Source: Bacteroidales bacterium UBA6248 (GTDB lineage: Bacteria > Bacteroidota > Bacteroidia > Bacteroidales > Lentimicrobiaceae). From it: a stretch of 6,274 bases of DNA. Within the stretch, counting starts at the first letter, position 1. Every line of letters begins with the position of its first letter. The notes beneath the pieces are model-generated. The model did not search any database and was not told the origin of the DNA. It was given only the letters and a program-made list of their open reading frames with translations. This document shows, in pieces, positions 1 through 6,211 of the stretch. The DNA lies in contig DJVU01000043.1 in assembly GCA_002441345.1 (NCBI GenBank), positions 247-6,520 on the forward strand, read 5' to 3'. The position numbers and the translations under genes were made by a program.

Positions 1-34
1 ACCAATGCTCCAATCAAATTCCTACCTCCTACTT

Positions 35-106
35 AAACCTCAACCTCAACCTTAACCTTAACCTCAACCTCAGCCTTAGCCTCAGCCTTAGCCTCAACCT
101 AAGCCT
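35..106. repeat. Degenerate hexanucleotide tandem array, 12 units
   Basis: Twelve consecutive 6-bp units keep perfect register here. All end in CCT and nearly all fit (C/T)A(A/G)CCT; the first unit is AAACCT and the last AAGCCT. Variants alternate: CAACCT and TAACCT dominate the left part, CAGCCT and TAGCCT the right part, then CAACCT returns. On the minus strand the unit reads AGG(C/T)T(A/G). The array is non-coding and lies 54 bp beyond the stop codon of the leftward permease gene. The flanks (1-34 and 107-160) show no gene; a few extra CCT-containing words at 20-30 may be decayed copies. Unit variation argues for an old array or slippage mixed with point mutation. Function unknown. Confidence 0.9.
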
Positions 107-160
107 CCGCAGATACCAATCCGTACCGCCATCACAAACAAATAAATGAGGTAGAAATTC

Positions 161-1237
161 TTATTTCGGAGCTACGCGCAGAAGATAGATTCCCAGAAGG
201 CCGAAGATAAAGTTGGGGATCCATACTGCTATTACGGGGGGCAGGTTGCCGAAGGTGGCAAATACCGTTGTTACCTGCATAAACATAATAAAGGCGAAAC
301 AGATGGTTATGCCTATGCCAAGGTTCAGGCCAATGCCGCCCCTGACCTTGCGGCTCGATAAGGCCACGCCGATCAGCGTGAGCACTATGGTGGCAAAGGG
401 AAACGCGATGCGCTTGTGCTTTTCTATCTGGAATTTCATCAGATTGCCCGAGCCCCTCAGCTTTTCGGCATCGATAAACTCCCGCAGCTCCCTGTAATTC
501 ATGTAAATGGCATCGTCGACGTCTACCGCAAAGTCTTCCGGACGCAGGTTCAGCAGGGTGTCGGCTTTCGCTCCGCGCGTAATCAACTCCCCCTTTTCCC
601 GTATCTGCCGCTTTACCCAGTTTTCGATCGTCCACATGCCGGTGATCGAATCCCATCTCAGATGATCTCCGCTGAGTTTGAAGGCCATTCCGGTTGTATC
701 GTACCCCTCGAGGGTAAAGCGGATACCCTTCTTTTCGCGCATATCGAAGCTCTCAACGTAAGCAAATACGCCCGGACTTATCTGCATGTGGATGTTGCTG
801 GCAGTGGCCTTGCGCTGACTTTTCAGATAGTGCCGCTGAAATTCCTGCATGTTCTTGCTCGTTTCCGGAATTACGAAGTTTGTGAGAGCAAACGACATCA
901 GCGCCAGGAACAGCGAGGCAAGCAGATAAGGCCGCAACAGCCGTCTGAAACTTACACCGCTGTTGAGTATGGCGATAATCTCGGTGTTTGCGGCCAGACG
1001 GGAAGTAAAGAAGATTACCGATATAAAGGTGAAAAGAGCACTGAAGAGGTTGATGAAATACGGAATAAAATTGGCATAATACTGAAAGATAATCGCCTGC
1101 AGCGGTGGCTTGCGTTCCAGAAAGTCGTCAATCTTTTCGGAGATGTCGAAAATGATGATTATAACAGCCAGCAGGGCGATGGCATAGAAGAAGGTCCCCA
1201 GAAATTTACGGATGATATAAAAGTCGAGTTTTTTCAT
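161..1237 (-). CDS. LptF/LptG family (YjgP/YjgQ) lipopolysaccharide export permease
   Basis: This 358-residue inner-membrane protein belongs to the LptF/LptG family, whose members pair with the ATPase LptB to lift lipopolysaccharide from the inner membrane onto the LptC-LptA bridge. Topology fits the family: three N-terminal membrane helices (about residues 13-30, 56-78, 101-123), a periplasmic beta-rich domain (about 125-270) and three C-terminal helices (about 277-294, 302-321, 334-353). The cytoplasmic loop before helix 3 (79-100, with TEIIAILNSGVSFRRLLRP) matches the LptB-contacting coupling region, and EKHKRIAFPFA at 272-282 is a typical family stretch. Length is normal. The ATG at 1237 puts the first helix at the usual place. 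It lies 44 bp downstream of tgt on the same strand, so they are probably cotranscribed. I cannot separate LptF from LptG by eye, so no symbol is given. No strong terminator follows; a weak AAATAA/TTATTT pairing at the stop is all I see. Confidence 0.93.
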   Translation of the reverse strand: MKKLDFYIIRKFLGTFFYAIALLAVIIIIFDISEKIDDFLERKPPLQAIIFQYYANFIPYFINLFSALFTFISVIFFTSRLAANTEIIAILNSGVSFRRLLRPYLLASLFLALMSFALTNFVIPETSKNMQEFQRHYLKSQRKATASNIHMQISPGVFAYVESFDMREKKGIRFTLEGYDTTGMAFKLSGDHLRWDSITGMWTIENWVKRQIREKGELITRGAKADTLLNLRPEDFAVDVDDAIYMNYRELREFIDAEKLRGSGNLMKFQIEKHKRIAFPFATIVLTLIGVALSSRKVRGGIGLNLGIGITICFAFIMFMQVTTVFATFGNLPPVIAVWIPNFIFGLLGIYLLRVAPK

Positions 1238-1281
1238 AAAAGGTTGCCCTGCTCCGCTTTAACGGATTTTACACGCCATTA

Positions 1282-2412
1282 TTATAATCGCTGTCCCAGC
1301 TTCTTTATCATTATCTCTTTCCAGGAAGCAAACGTCCCTTCTTCAATTTTTTTCCGCGCTTCATCCACCAGCCAGAGGTAGAAGGCGATGTTGTGCTGAC
1401 TGGCAATCATGGGACCCAGCATCTCACCGGCCGTAAACAGATGCCGGAGATACGCCCTGCTGTATGCCGAATCCACAAACGAACGCCCGTTCGGATCGAG
1501 GGGAGAGAAATCGGTTTTCCACTTCAGATTTTTCAGGTTTATAATCCCTTCGCTGGTGAAGATCATTCCGTTGCGGCCATTACGGGTGGGCATCACGCAG
1601 TCGAACATATCCACCCCGCGCGCAATGCTCTCCAGGATGTTCACCGGAGTACCCACACCCATCAGATACCTGGGTTTGTCTTTTGGCAATATGCCGCATA
1701 CCAGTTCGGTGAGTTCATACATGGTTTCAGCCGGTTCCCCGACGGCAAGCCCGCCGATGGCATTGCCTTCACCATTGCAGGAAGCGATTTTTTCTGCCGA
1801 CTGAATGCGCAAATCCCGGAAGGTGCTTCCCTGCACAATGGGAAACAGTGCCTGTTCGTATCCGTAAAGCCCCTGTGTTTCGCCGAACCGGACAATACAA
1901 CGGTCGAGCCATCGATGCGTTAGCTCCATCGAGCGTCTGGCATAGTCGTAATCGCAGGGATAGGGCGTGCATTCATCAAAAGCCATTATAATGTCGGCGC
2001 CGATCTCCCTCTGAATGTCCATAACCCGCTCGGGACTGAACAGATGCCTGGAACCGTCGATGTGCGACTGAAAAGTCACGCCCTCTTCGTTCATTTTGCG
2101 GCGATCGGTAAGCGAATACACCTGGTACCCTCCGCTGTCGGTAAGTATGGGCTTCGTCCATCCGTTGAATTTATGGAGTCCGCCTGCCTCGCGCAACACA
2201 CCGGTACCGGGCCTGAGATAAAGATGGTAGGTATTGCCGAGAATGATGCGGGCTTTAACGTCGGTATCTACATCGCGTATATGTACCGCTTTAACGGTGC
2301 CGGCCGTGCCTACAGGCATAAACACCGGTGTGGCAATGTCGCCGTGCGCCGTTGTTATTACACCTGCACGTGCATTGCTTCCCGGATCGGTATGGGTTAG
2401 CCTGAAATCCAT
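1282..2412 (-). CDS. tgt: tRNA-guanine(34) transglycosylase (queuine tRNA-ribosyltransferase)
   Basis: Tgt swaps guanine at the wobble position of GUN-anticodon tRNAs for the queuosine precursor preQ1, in the cytoplasm. The 376-residue length is normal. Visible motifs include TDSGGYQV with catalytic Asp92, DEC at 146-148, VQG at 193-195, GGLAVGEP at 220-227, RYLMGVGTP at 248-256 and GVDMFDCVMPTRNGRNG, where Asp271 is the nucleophile expected to link covalently to the tRNA. The C-terminal zinc region is odd: the segment DFSPLDPNGRSFVDSAYSRAYLRHL (301-325, with a space-filling NGRSFVDSA part) has no cysteine where the usual CxCxxC ligands sit, while the His ligand position (His340) is kept. From memory of other Bacteroidota Tgt proteins this looks lineage-wide, so I expect an active enzyme. 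The ATG at 2412 gives the standard N-terminus. It is the first gene of a leftward pair with the LPS permease and has a promoter box about 34 bp upstream. Confidence 0.97.
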   Translation of the reverse strand: MDFRLTHTDPGSNARAGVITTAHGDIATPVFMPVGTAGTVKAVHIRDVDTDVKARIILGNTYHLYLRPGTGVLREAGGLHKFNGWTKPILTDSGGYQVYSLTDRRKMNEEGVTFQSHIDGSRHLFSPERVMDIQREIGADIIMAFDECTPYPCDYDYARRSMELTHRWLDRCIVRFGETQGLYGYEQALFPIVQGSTFRDLRIQSAEKIASCNGEGNAIGGLAVGEPAETMYELTELVCGILPKDKPRYLMGVGTPVNILESIARGVDMFDCVMPTRNGRNGMIFTSEGIINLKNLKWKTDFSPLDPNGRSFVDSAYSRAYLRHLFTAGEMLGPMIASQHNIAFYLWLVDEARKKIEEGTFASWKEIMIKKLGQRL

Positions 2413-2445
2413 GTATTCGGTTTAGTGGCTTTAGTTTAAGGCCTG

Positions 2446-2453
2446 CAAAGTTA
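2446..2453 (-). promoter_or_regulatory. Putative Bacteroidota -7 box for tgt
   Basis: Read on the minus strand this is TAACTTTG, an exact match to the Bacteroidota sigma-ABfr -7 consensus TAnnTTTG. Transcription would begin a few bases downstream, leaving a leader of about 30 nt before the tgt ATG at 2412. I find no convincing TTTG -33 element 19-21 bp upstream, so the call rests on the -7 match and its position alone. Confidence 0.55.
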
Positions 2454-2638
2454 GCAGTTTTCCCGTTGACACCGGACTATGAATTAAAACCAACTGCATT
2501 ACTTCCGGCATGCGAAAAGGGGGACCTCAACAGGTAATTGATACCGGTACGTACGAAACGTCCTGGTCCGTATCCCGGATTGCAGTCAAATTTAAATCCG
2601 CAACCAATCCGCCCCGGGCGCAGAGCTCACCAAAAGGA

Positions 2639-2667
2639 ATCCGGCATCTTTTATCCGGCATCCGGAT
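2639..2667. repeat. ATCCGGCATC direct repeat plus ATCCGG dyad upstream of the ClC gene
   Basis: ATCCGGCATC occurs at 2639-2648 and again at 2653-2662, a 14-bp period with a TTTT spacer. The second copy also forms a perfect dyad, ATCCGG-CAT-CCGGAT, at 2653-2667, and AATCCGG at 2638-2644 can pair with CCGGATT at 2662-2668. The cluster ends 15 bp before the putative -7 box of the ClC gene, covering its expected -33 region, so it could be an operator. The rest of the 284-bp divergent region (2413-2696) holds the two promoter boxes and nothing else I can assign. Confidence 0.4.
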
Positions 2668-2682
2668 TCATTCGAAATTCCA

Positions 2683-2690
2683 TATATTTG
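2683..2690 (+). promoter_or_regulatory. Putative Bacteroidota -7 box for the ClC gene, abutting its start codon
   Basis: TATATTTG is an exact match to TAnnTTTG. Its last base is 6 nt before the ATG at 2697, so a start site at the normal distance would fall at or within a base or two of the start codon, giving a leaderless or near-leaderless message. No clear TTTG sits 19-21 bp upstream. If real, the box rules out translation from the longer open frame that begins at 2538. Confidence 0.5.
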
Positions 2691-2696
2691 CCGTGC

Positions 2697-4472
2697 ATGA
2701 GTACCGTTAATCCCACCATATGGCTGCACAAGTGGCGCGTGAGGCATATAAGCCACCGCAACTTCGTACTGATTCTCAGTCTGGTTATCGGGCTGGTGAG
2801 CGGGCTTGCGGCTGTGGTGCTTAAAAATACGGTACATTACACCCATTTACTTCTTACCCGGGGGTTTGATGCCGAGAGCGGCAACCTCCTGTATCTGGCG
2901 TATCCCTTTTTTGGCATCGCCCTTACCGTGTTTTTTGTCCGGTATTTCATAAAAGATAATATTTCCCACGGCGTCAGCCTGATTTTGTATGCCATTTCAC
3001 GGAAAAACAGTTACCTGAAGCCGCACAACAGCTTCTCATCCATGGTTGCGAGTACGCTTACCGTAGGGTTCGGGGGTTCGGTAGGACTGGAGGCTCCCAT
3101 CGTGCTTACAGGTGCTTCCATCGGCTCCAATCTGGCGCGCATCATGCGAATGGATTACCGAACCATCACCCTGATGATCGGGTGCGGGGCGGCGGGTGCC
3201 ATTGCCGGAATTTTCAAGGCTCCGATTGCTGCCGTGGTATTTGCACTCGAAGTGCTGATGCTCGACCTTACCATGGCATCGCTGATTCCATTGCTGATCT
3301 CCGCGGTTACCGGAGCCACCCTTTCGGCTTTTCTGATGGGCAATGCGGTGCTCTTCACCTTTACCGTTACCGATCCGTTCAACCTGGGAAATATCCCATT
3401 TTATATTATTCTGGGAATGGTAACCGGTCTGGTATCCCTTTACTTCACCCGGGCCAATATGTTCGTGGAAGGAAAAATCGAATCCCTGAAGCGTCCAATT
3501 AACCGAATGCTGGTAGGCGGCATCGGCGTCAGTCTGCTGATCTTCCTTCTGCCTCCCCTTTACGGGGAAGGTTACGAGATCCTTACGGATATTCTGAACG
3601 GCCGCGGCGATGAAATCGTCAACAACTCCTTTTTCTATCCTTTCCGGGAAAACCACTGGATGTTTATGGGTTTTCTGTTGCTGGTGATGTTCTTCAAGGT
3701 AATAGCCATGGCTTCCACCACTGCCGGAGGAGGCGTGGGAGGAGTATTTGCCCCCTCCCTGTTTATGGGAGGAGTCACCGGTTTCTTCACTGCCCGTTTC
3801 ATCAATAATTTTGGCTTCGGACATCTGCCGGAGAGTAATTTTGCCCTTGCGGGGATGGCAGGCGTGATGGCTGCCGTGATGCATGCCCCCCTGACCGCCA
3901 TCTTCCTTATCGCCGAAATTACCGGCGGCTACTCGTTCTTCATCCCGCTCATCATCACTTCCACCATTTCCTACCTCACCATCAACCTGTACGAATCGCA
4001 CAGCATATACACCAAACGGCTTGCAGCCCGGGGAGATCTGATAACGCACGACAAGGATAAAGCTGTGCTTTCGCGGCTCAGCATCGGTAAACTTATCGAA
4101 ACCAACTTCCTTACTGTAAGTCCCGATGCCAGCCTCGGAGAACTTGTAAAAGTGATCGCTGCCTCCGAACGAAATGTGTTCCCGGTGACGGATGCGGAAA
4201 ACAACTTTCTTGGTGTGGTGTTTATCAATGAAATACGGAACATTATGTTTAACCACGATCTGTACGATACTACGTTTGTGCGCAACCTGATGTTTATGCC
4301 CGAACCCCTTGTGAGCATCGACGAAACCATGGAAGACGTTGCCTCCAAATTCAACGAAAGTCCGCACTACAACCTTCCGGTGCTCGACAAAGGCAAGTAC
4401 GTGGGATTCGTGTCGAGGGCCAACGTTTTTTCAGCGTACCGGAAACTTGTAAAAGAATATTCGCAGGATTAA
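2697..4472 (+). CDS. ClC-family chloride channel/transporter with C-terminal CBS pair
   Basis: This 591-residue inner-membrane protein has a full ClC core (about residues 20-430) that moves chloride or similar anions, followed by two cytoplasmic CBS domains (about 462-515 and 525-580) that in this family bind nucleotides and gate the core. Core signatures: SHGVS at 90-94 in the first filter position, GLEAP at 130-134 with gating Glu132 (equivalent to E. coli ClC Glu148), FKAPIAAVVFALEV at 173-186, GGGVGGVFAPSLFMGG at 344-359 (GxFxP filter) and Tyr438, probably the filter tyrosine. Two key positions differ from the E. coli antiporter: the central filter serine aligns with His91, and the proton glutamate Glu203 aligns with Val186, as in animal ClC channels. 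The ATG at 2697 is chosen because family-like sequence begins there and a -7 box lies just before it; the frame is open back to 2538 but that stretch looks non-coding. It is followed 57 bp later by the PAP2 gene. Confidence 0.95.
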   Translation: MSTVNPTIWLHKWRVRHISHRNFVLILSLVIGLVSGLAAVVLKNTVHYTHLLLTRGFDAESGNLLYLAYPFFGIALTVFFVRYFIKDNISHGVSLILYAISRKNSYLKPHNSFSSMVASTLTVGFGGSVGLEAPIVLTGASIGSNLARIMRMDYRTITLMIGCGAAGAIAGIFKAPIAAVVFALEVLMLDLTMASLIPLLISAVTGATLSAFLMGNAVLFTFTVTDPFNLGNIPFYIILGMVTGLVSLYFTRANMFVEGKIESLKRPINRMLVGGIGVSLLIFLLPPLYGEGYEILTDILNGRGDEIVNNSFFYPFRENHWMFMGFLLLVMFFKVIAMASTTAGGGVGGVFAPSLFMGGVTGFFTARFINNFGFGHLPESNFALAGMAGVMAAVMHAPLTAIFLIAEITGGYSFFIPLIITSTISYLTINLYESHSIYTKRLAARGDLITHDKDKAVLSRLSIGKLIETNFLTVSPDASLGELVKVIAASERNVFPVTDAENNFLGVVFINEIRNIMFNHDLYDTTFVRNLMFMPEPLVSIDETMEDVASKFNESPHYNLPVLDKGKYVGFVSRANVFSAYRKLVKEYSQD

Positions 4473-4500
4473 ATACTATCCGCCGGCTTTGCCGGTATTT
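4471..4500 (+). terminator. Bulged hairpin at the ClC stop codon, possible terminator
   Basis: CCGGC at 4483-4487 pairs with GCCGG at 4491-4495 across a TTT loop. AAATA at 4471-4475 can extend the stem with TATTT at 4496-4500, leaving a 7-nt bulge on the 5' side. The structure begins in the stop codon (4470-4472) and is followed by a short, weak T-rich stretch. It could be a partial terminator or a processing site between the ClC and PAP2 genes; the poor T tract makes full termination doubtful. Confidence 0.35.
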
Positions 4501-4529
4501 ACCAGTTTATTGTGCCTAATCTTACTTCA

Positions 4530-5255
4530 ATGCCAGAAACACTAAGATCCCGCCAGCCCCTTTTCACTGCGCTGCTTGCAGTTTACTGGGCAGCCCTTGC
4601 CGCATTGCTGATCAGGTTGGGTTATCACAACAGCTTTGTGGTTCTGAACAGCCTTCACCAGCCATGGCTCGATTATCCGATGTTCGTGCTTACCCATCTG
4701 GGCGATGCGTTGATACTCACTTCAATCATTGCTCTTTTTCTTGCCAGGCGACGGCCCGACCTTGTGCTGCTTGTTATTGCCGCCGTGCTGATTACCGGGC
4801 TGTTCGGGCAGATTCTCAAAAACACCGTATTCGACGAGTGGGATCGTCCGCTCCGCGCTCTCAAAGGTATTGCCGATGTGCATACCGTTGCCGGTTATAA
4901 AATGTATCATAATTCCTTTCCTTCCGGCCACAGCATCGTGGCAGCAGCAGCCATTACCATTCTTATGGTTTCCCTCAAACCGGGATGGCTGGTCCAGGCT
5001 TTGCTGGCCCTTGCCGTGATGGTGATTTCCTATACCCGCATTTACGTAGGCGTGCATTTTGCCGGAGATGTGCTGGCAGGTACGTTTATCGGATTTTCAG
5101 GCGCTTTGCTGGTACATTATCTGCTTGCCGGCCGCCTGAAGGGGTGGACGGATAAGCTCTCAGAGATCCGCTCACGCCGTTTGCGAAGATTTTTGTTCGG
5201 TCTTGCAGCCGTAAGCATCGTTGCCGGAGTCTGGCTGGTGACGGAACTGATGTAA
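4530..5255 (+). CDS. PAP2-family membrane phosphatase
   Basis: A 241-residue integral membrane phosphatase of the PAP2 (type 2 phosphatidic acid phosphatase) superfamily, acting on lipid phosphates such as undecaprenyl pyrophosphate, phosphatidylglycerol phosphate or lipid A; the sequence does not tell which. The three-part active site is complete, numbering from this ATG: Lys97 with Arg106-Pro107 (eight residues between Lys and Arg rather than the textbook six), PSGH at 131-134 with catalytic His134, and SYTRIYVGVHFAGD with Arg170, nucleophile His176 and Asp180. Hydrophobic segments lie near 9-30, 53-72, 77-97, 135-149, 153-168, 181-199 and 222-238. A GTG at 4512 would add six residues (MPNLTS); I prefer the ATG because neither start has a recognisable ribosome site and ATG is commoner. 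The gap from ClC is 57 bp, so cotranscription is plausible, modified by the hairpin between them. Confidence 0.92.
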   Translation: MPETLRSRQPLFTALLAVYWAALAALLIRLGYHNSFVVLNSLHQPWLDYPMFVLTHLGDALILTSIIALFLARRRPDLVLLVIAAVLITGLFGQILKNTVFDEWDRPLRALKGIADVHTVAGYKMYHNSFPSGHSIVAAAAITILMVSLKPGWLVQALLALAVMVISYTRIYVGVHFAGDVLAGTFIGFSGALLVHYLLAGRLKGWTDKLSEIRSRRLRRFLFGLAAVSIVAGVWLVTELM

Positions 5256-5373
5256 ACGGCCGCCTGGTGTCCGGCTGAATTAACTATCCGTACCTCCCGG
5301 ACCATAATAAATCCGTTGTGATTTTCAGCACATCCTGCTTTGCTGCTCTTTGCAGTCTTTCCGCGTACGGATT

Positions 5374-5391
5374 CTATCCCTTTCGGGATAG
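5374..5391. repeat. Perfect 7-bp palindromic hairpin in the PAP2-exonuclease III gap
   Basis: CTATCCC at 5374-5380 and GGGATAG at 5385-5391 are perfect inverted repeats around a 4-nt loop, TTTC on the plus strand and GAAA (a GNRA-type tetraloop) on the minus strand. It lies 118 bp after the PAP2 stop. The nearest plus-strand T run (5412-5418) begins 20 nt later, so it is not a classical terminator, although it may protect the 3' end of the PAP2 message or be a dispersed repeat. The rest of the gap 5256-5446 shows no gene. Confidence 0.45.
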
Positions 5392-5415
5392 CAGTAAAAG
5401 CGGAGAGGTTATTTT

Positions 5416-5442
5416 TTTGAACAGGAATAATTCCGACTTTTG
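5416..5442 (+). promoter_or_regulatory. Putative promoter of the exonuclease III gene with internal dyad
   Basis: GACTTTTG at 5435-5442 matches seven of eight positions of TAnnTTTG counting the two free bases, and TTTG at 5416-5419 resembles the -33 element, though the 15-bp spacing is shorter than the usual 19-21. Between them lies a perfect dyad, GGAAT-A-ATTCC (5424-5434). The -7-like box ends 4 nt before the ATG at 5447, so the message would be leaderless or nearly so. Confidence 0.35.
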
Positions 5443-5446
5443 GGAC

Positions 5447-6211
5447 ATGAAAATATTCACGTACAACGTTAACGGAATCCGCTCGGCGCTTACCAAGGGA
5501 CTTATCCCCTGGATGATGCGTGAAAAGCCGGATATTTTATGCCTTCAGGAGATTAAAGCTCAGGAAGACCAGATCCCTGTGGAGGAGTTTGAAGCCCTGG
5601 GCTACTACTGCAACTGGTTTCCGGCCGGGAAGAAAGGCTACAGCGGGGTGGGAATACTCAGCAGGCAAAAGCCCGATGCCGTTTTTCGCGGAATGGGCAT
5701 CGACCGCTACGATGCCGAAGGAAGGCTTATACGGGCCGATTTTAACGGACTAACGGTGGTAAGTGCCTATCATCCTTCGGGAACTACCGGCGACGAACGG
5801 CAGAAGTTTAAGATGGAATGGCTTGAGGATTTTTTCGATTACGCCCATTACCTGAAGAACGAGCGCCCGAATTTGTTACTGGCAGGCGATTACAACATCT
5901 GTCACCGTCCCATCGACATCCACGATCCGGTACGAAATGCCAACAGCTCCGGATTTTTGCCCGAAGAGCGGGAATGGATGGAGGAGTTTCTGAACAGCGG
6001 ATTCACGGATACATTCCGGGTATTCAACAAACATCCCCACCATTACACCTGGTGGAGCTATCGTGCAGGATCCCGTGCCCGCAACCTGGGCTGGCGCATC
6101 GATTACATCCTTTCATCCGGCGATTTGCGCAACAAACTCCTACATGCCTGGATAGACCCCAAAGCAGTTCACTCCGACCACTGCCCCGCAGCGCTGGAGC
6201 TGGAAGGGTAG
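5447..6211 (+). CDS. xth: Exonuclease III (AP endonuclease, ExoIII/APE1 family)
   Basis: A 254-residue Mg2+-dependent DNA-repair nuclease that cuts at abasic sites and trims 3' ends in base-excision repair, in the cytoplasm. All family residues are visible: MKIFTYNVNGIRSAL at the N-terminus with Asn7, LQEIKAQ with metal ligand Glu35, AYHPSG with Tyr108, LAGDYNICH with Asp148 and Asn150, HHYTWWSYR at 198-206, GWRIDYIL with Asp219, and the terminal SDHCP with Asp244 and His245. Length is typical of the single-domain family. The ATG at 5447 is chosen because the conserved fold starts at its second residue; the in-frame codon at 5318 would add 43 unrelated residues and translate across a palindrome. 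It is 191 bp downstream of PAP2 with its own promoter-like boxes, so it is probably transcribed independently. Its TAG stop shares its last base with the heptamer array that follows. Confidence 0.97.
   Translation: MKIFTYNVNGIRSALTKGLIPWMMREKPDILCLQEIKAQEDQIPVEEFEALGYYCNWFPAGKKGYSGVGILSRQKPDAVFRGMGIDRYDAEGRLIRADFNGLTVVSAYHPSGTTGDERQKFKMEWLEDFFDYAHYLKNERPNLLLAGDYNICHRPIDIHDPVRNANSSGFLPEEREWMEEFLNSGFTDTFRVFNKHPHHYTWWSYRAGSRARNLGWRIDYILSSGDLRNKLLHAWIDPKAVHSDHCPAALELEG

Noticed and set aside
35..106. CRISPR array or telomere
   Set aside because: Units are 6 bp with no spacers, and the array is internal to a bacterial gene neighbourhood, so neither explanation fits.
416..1381. A 321-codon plus-strand frame opposite the LPS permease and the end of tgt
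   Set aside because: It crosses two genes and their spacer, resembles no family, and the opposite strand encodes a clear LptF/LptG-type protein and Tgt.
2538..2696. 53-residue N-terminal extension of the ClC protein
   Set aside because: The extension is Pro/Arg/Ser-rich without family resemblance, and the putative promoter box and ATCCGG dyad lie within it; family-like sequence starts at 2697.
2510..2710. Small gene in the tgt-ClC divergent region
   Set aside because: The 66-codon frame overlaps the promoter boxes and the ClC start, has no family resemblance and no supporting start signal.
3036..4367. A 443-codon open frame on the minus strand opposite the ClC gene
   Set aside because: It is antisense to a well-supported ClC gene, is rich in His, Gly and Gln with no recognisable domain, and is explained by codon bias on the coding strand.
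4512..4529. GTG start for the PAP2 gene
   Set aside because: It is possible but adds only six residues outside the conserved domain; the ATG at 4530 is favoured, without decisive evidence.
5318..5446. 43-residue N-terminal extension of exonuclease III that looks like a signal peptide
   Set aside because: Exonuclease III is cytoplasmic and starts at MKIFTYN; the extension spans a perfect palindrome and a T run typical of non-coding DNA.
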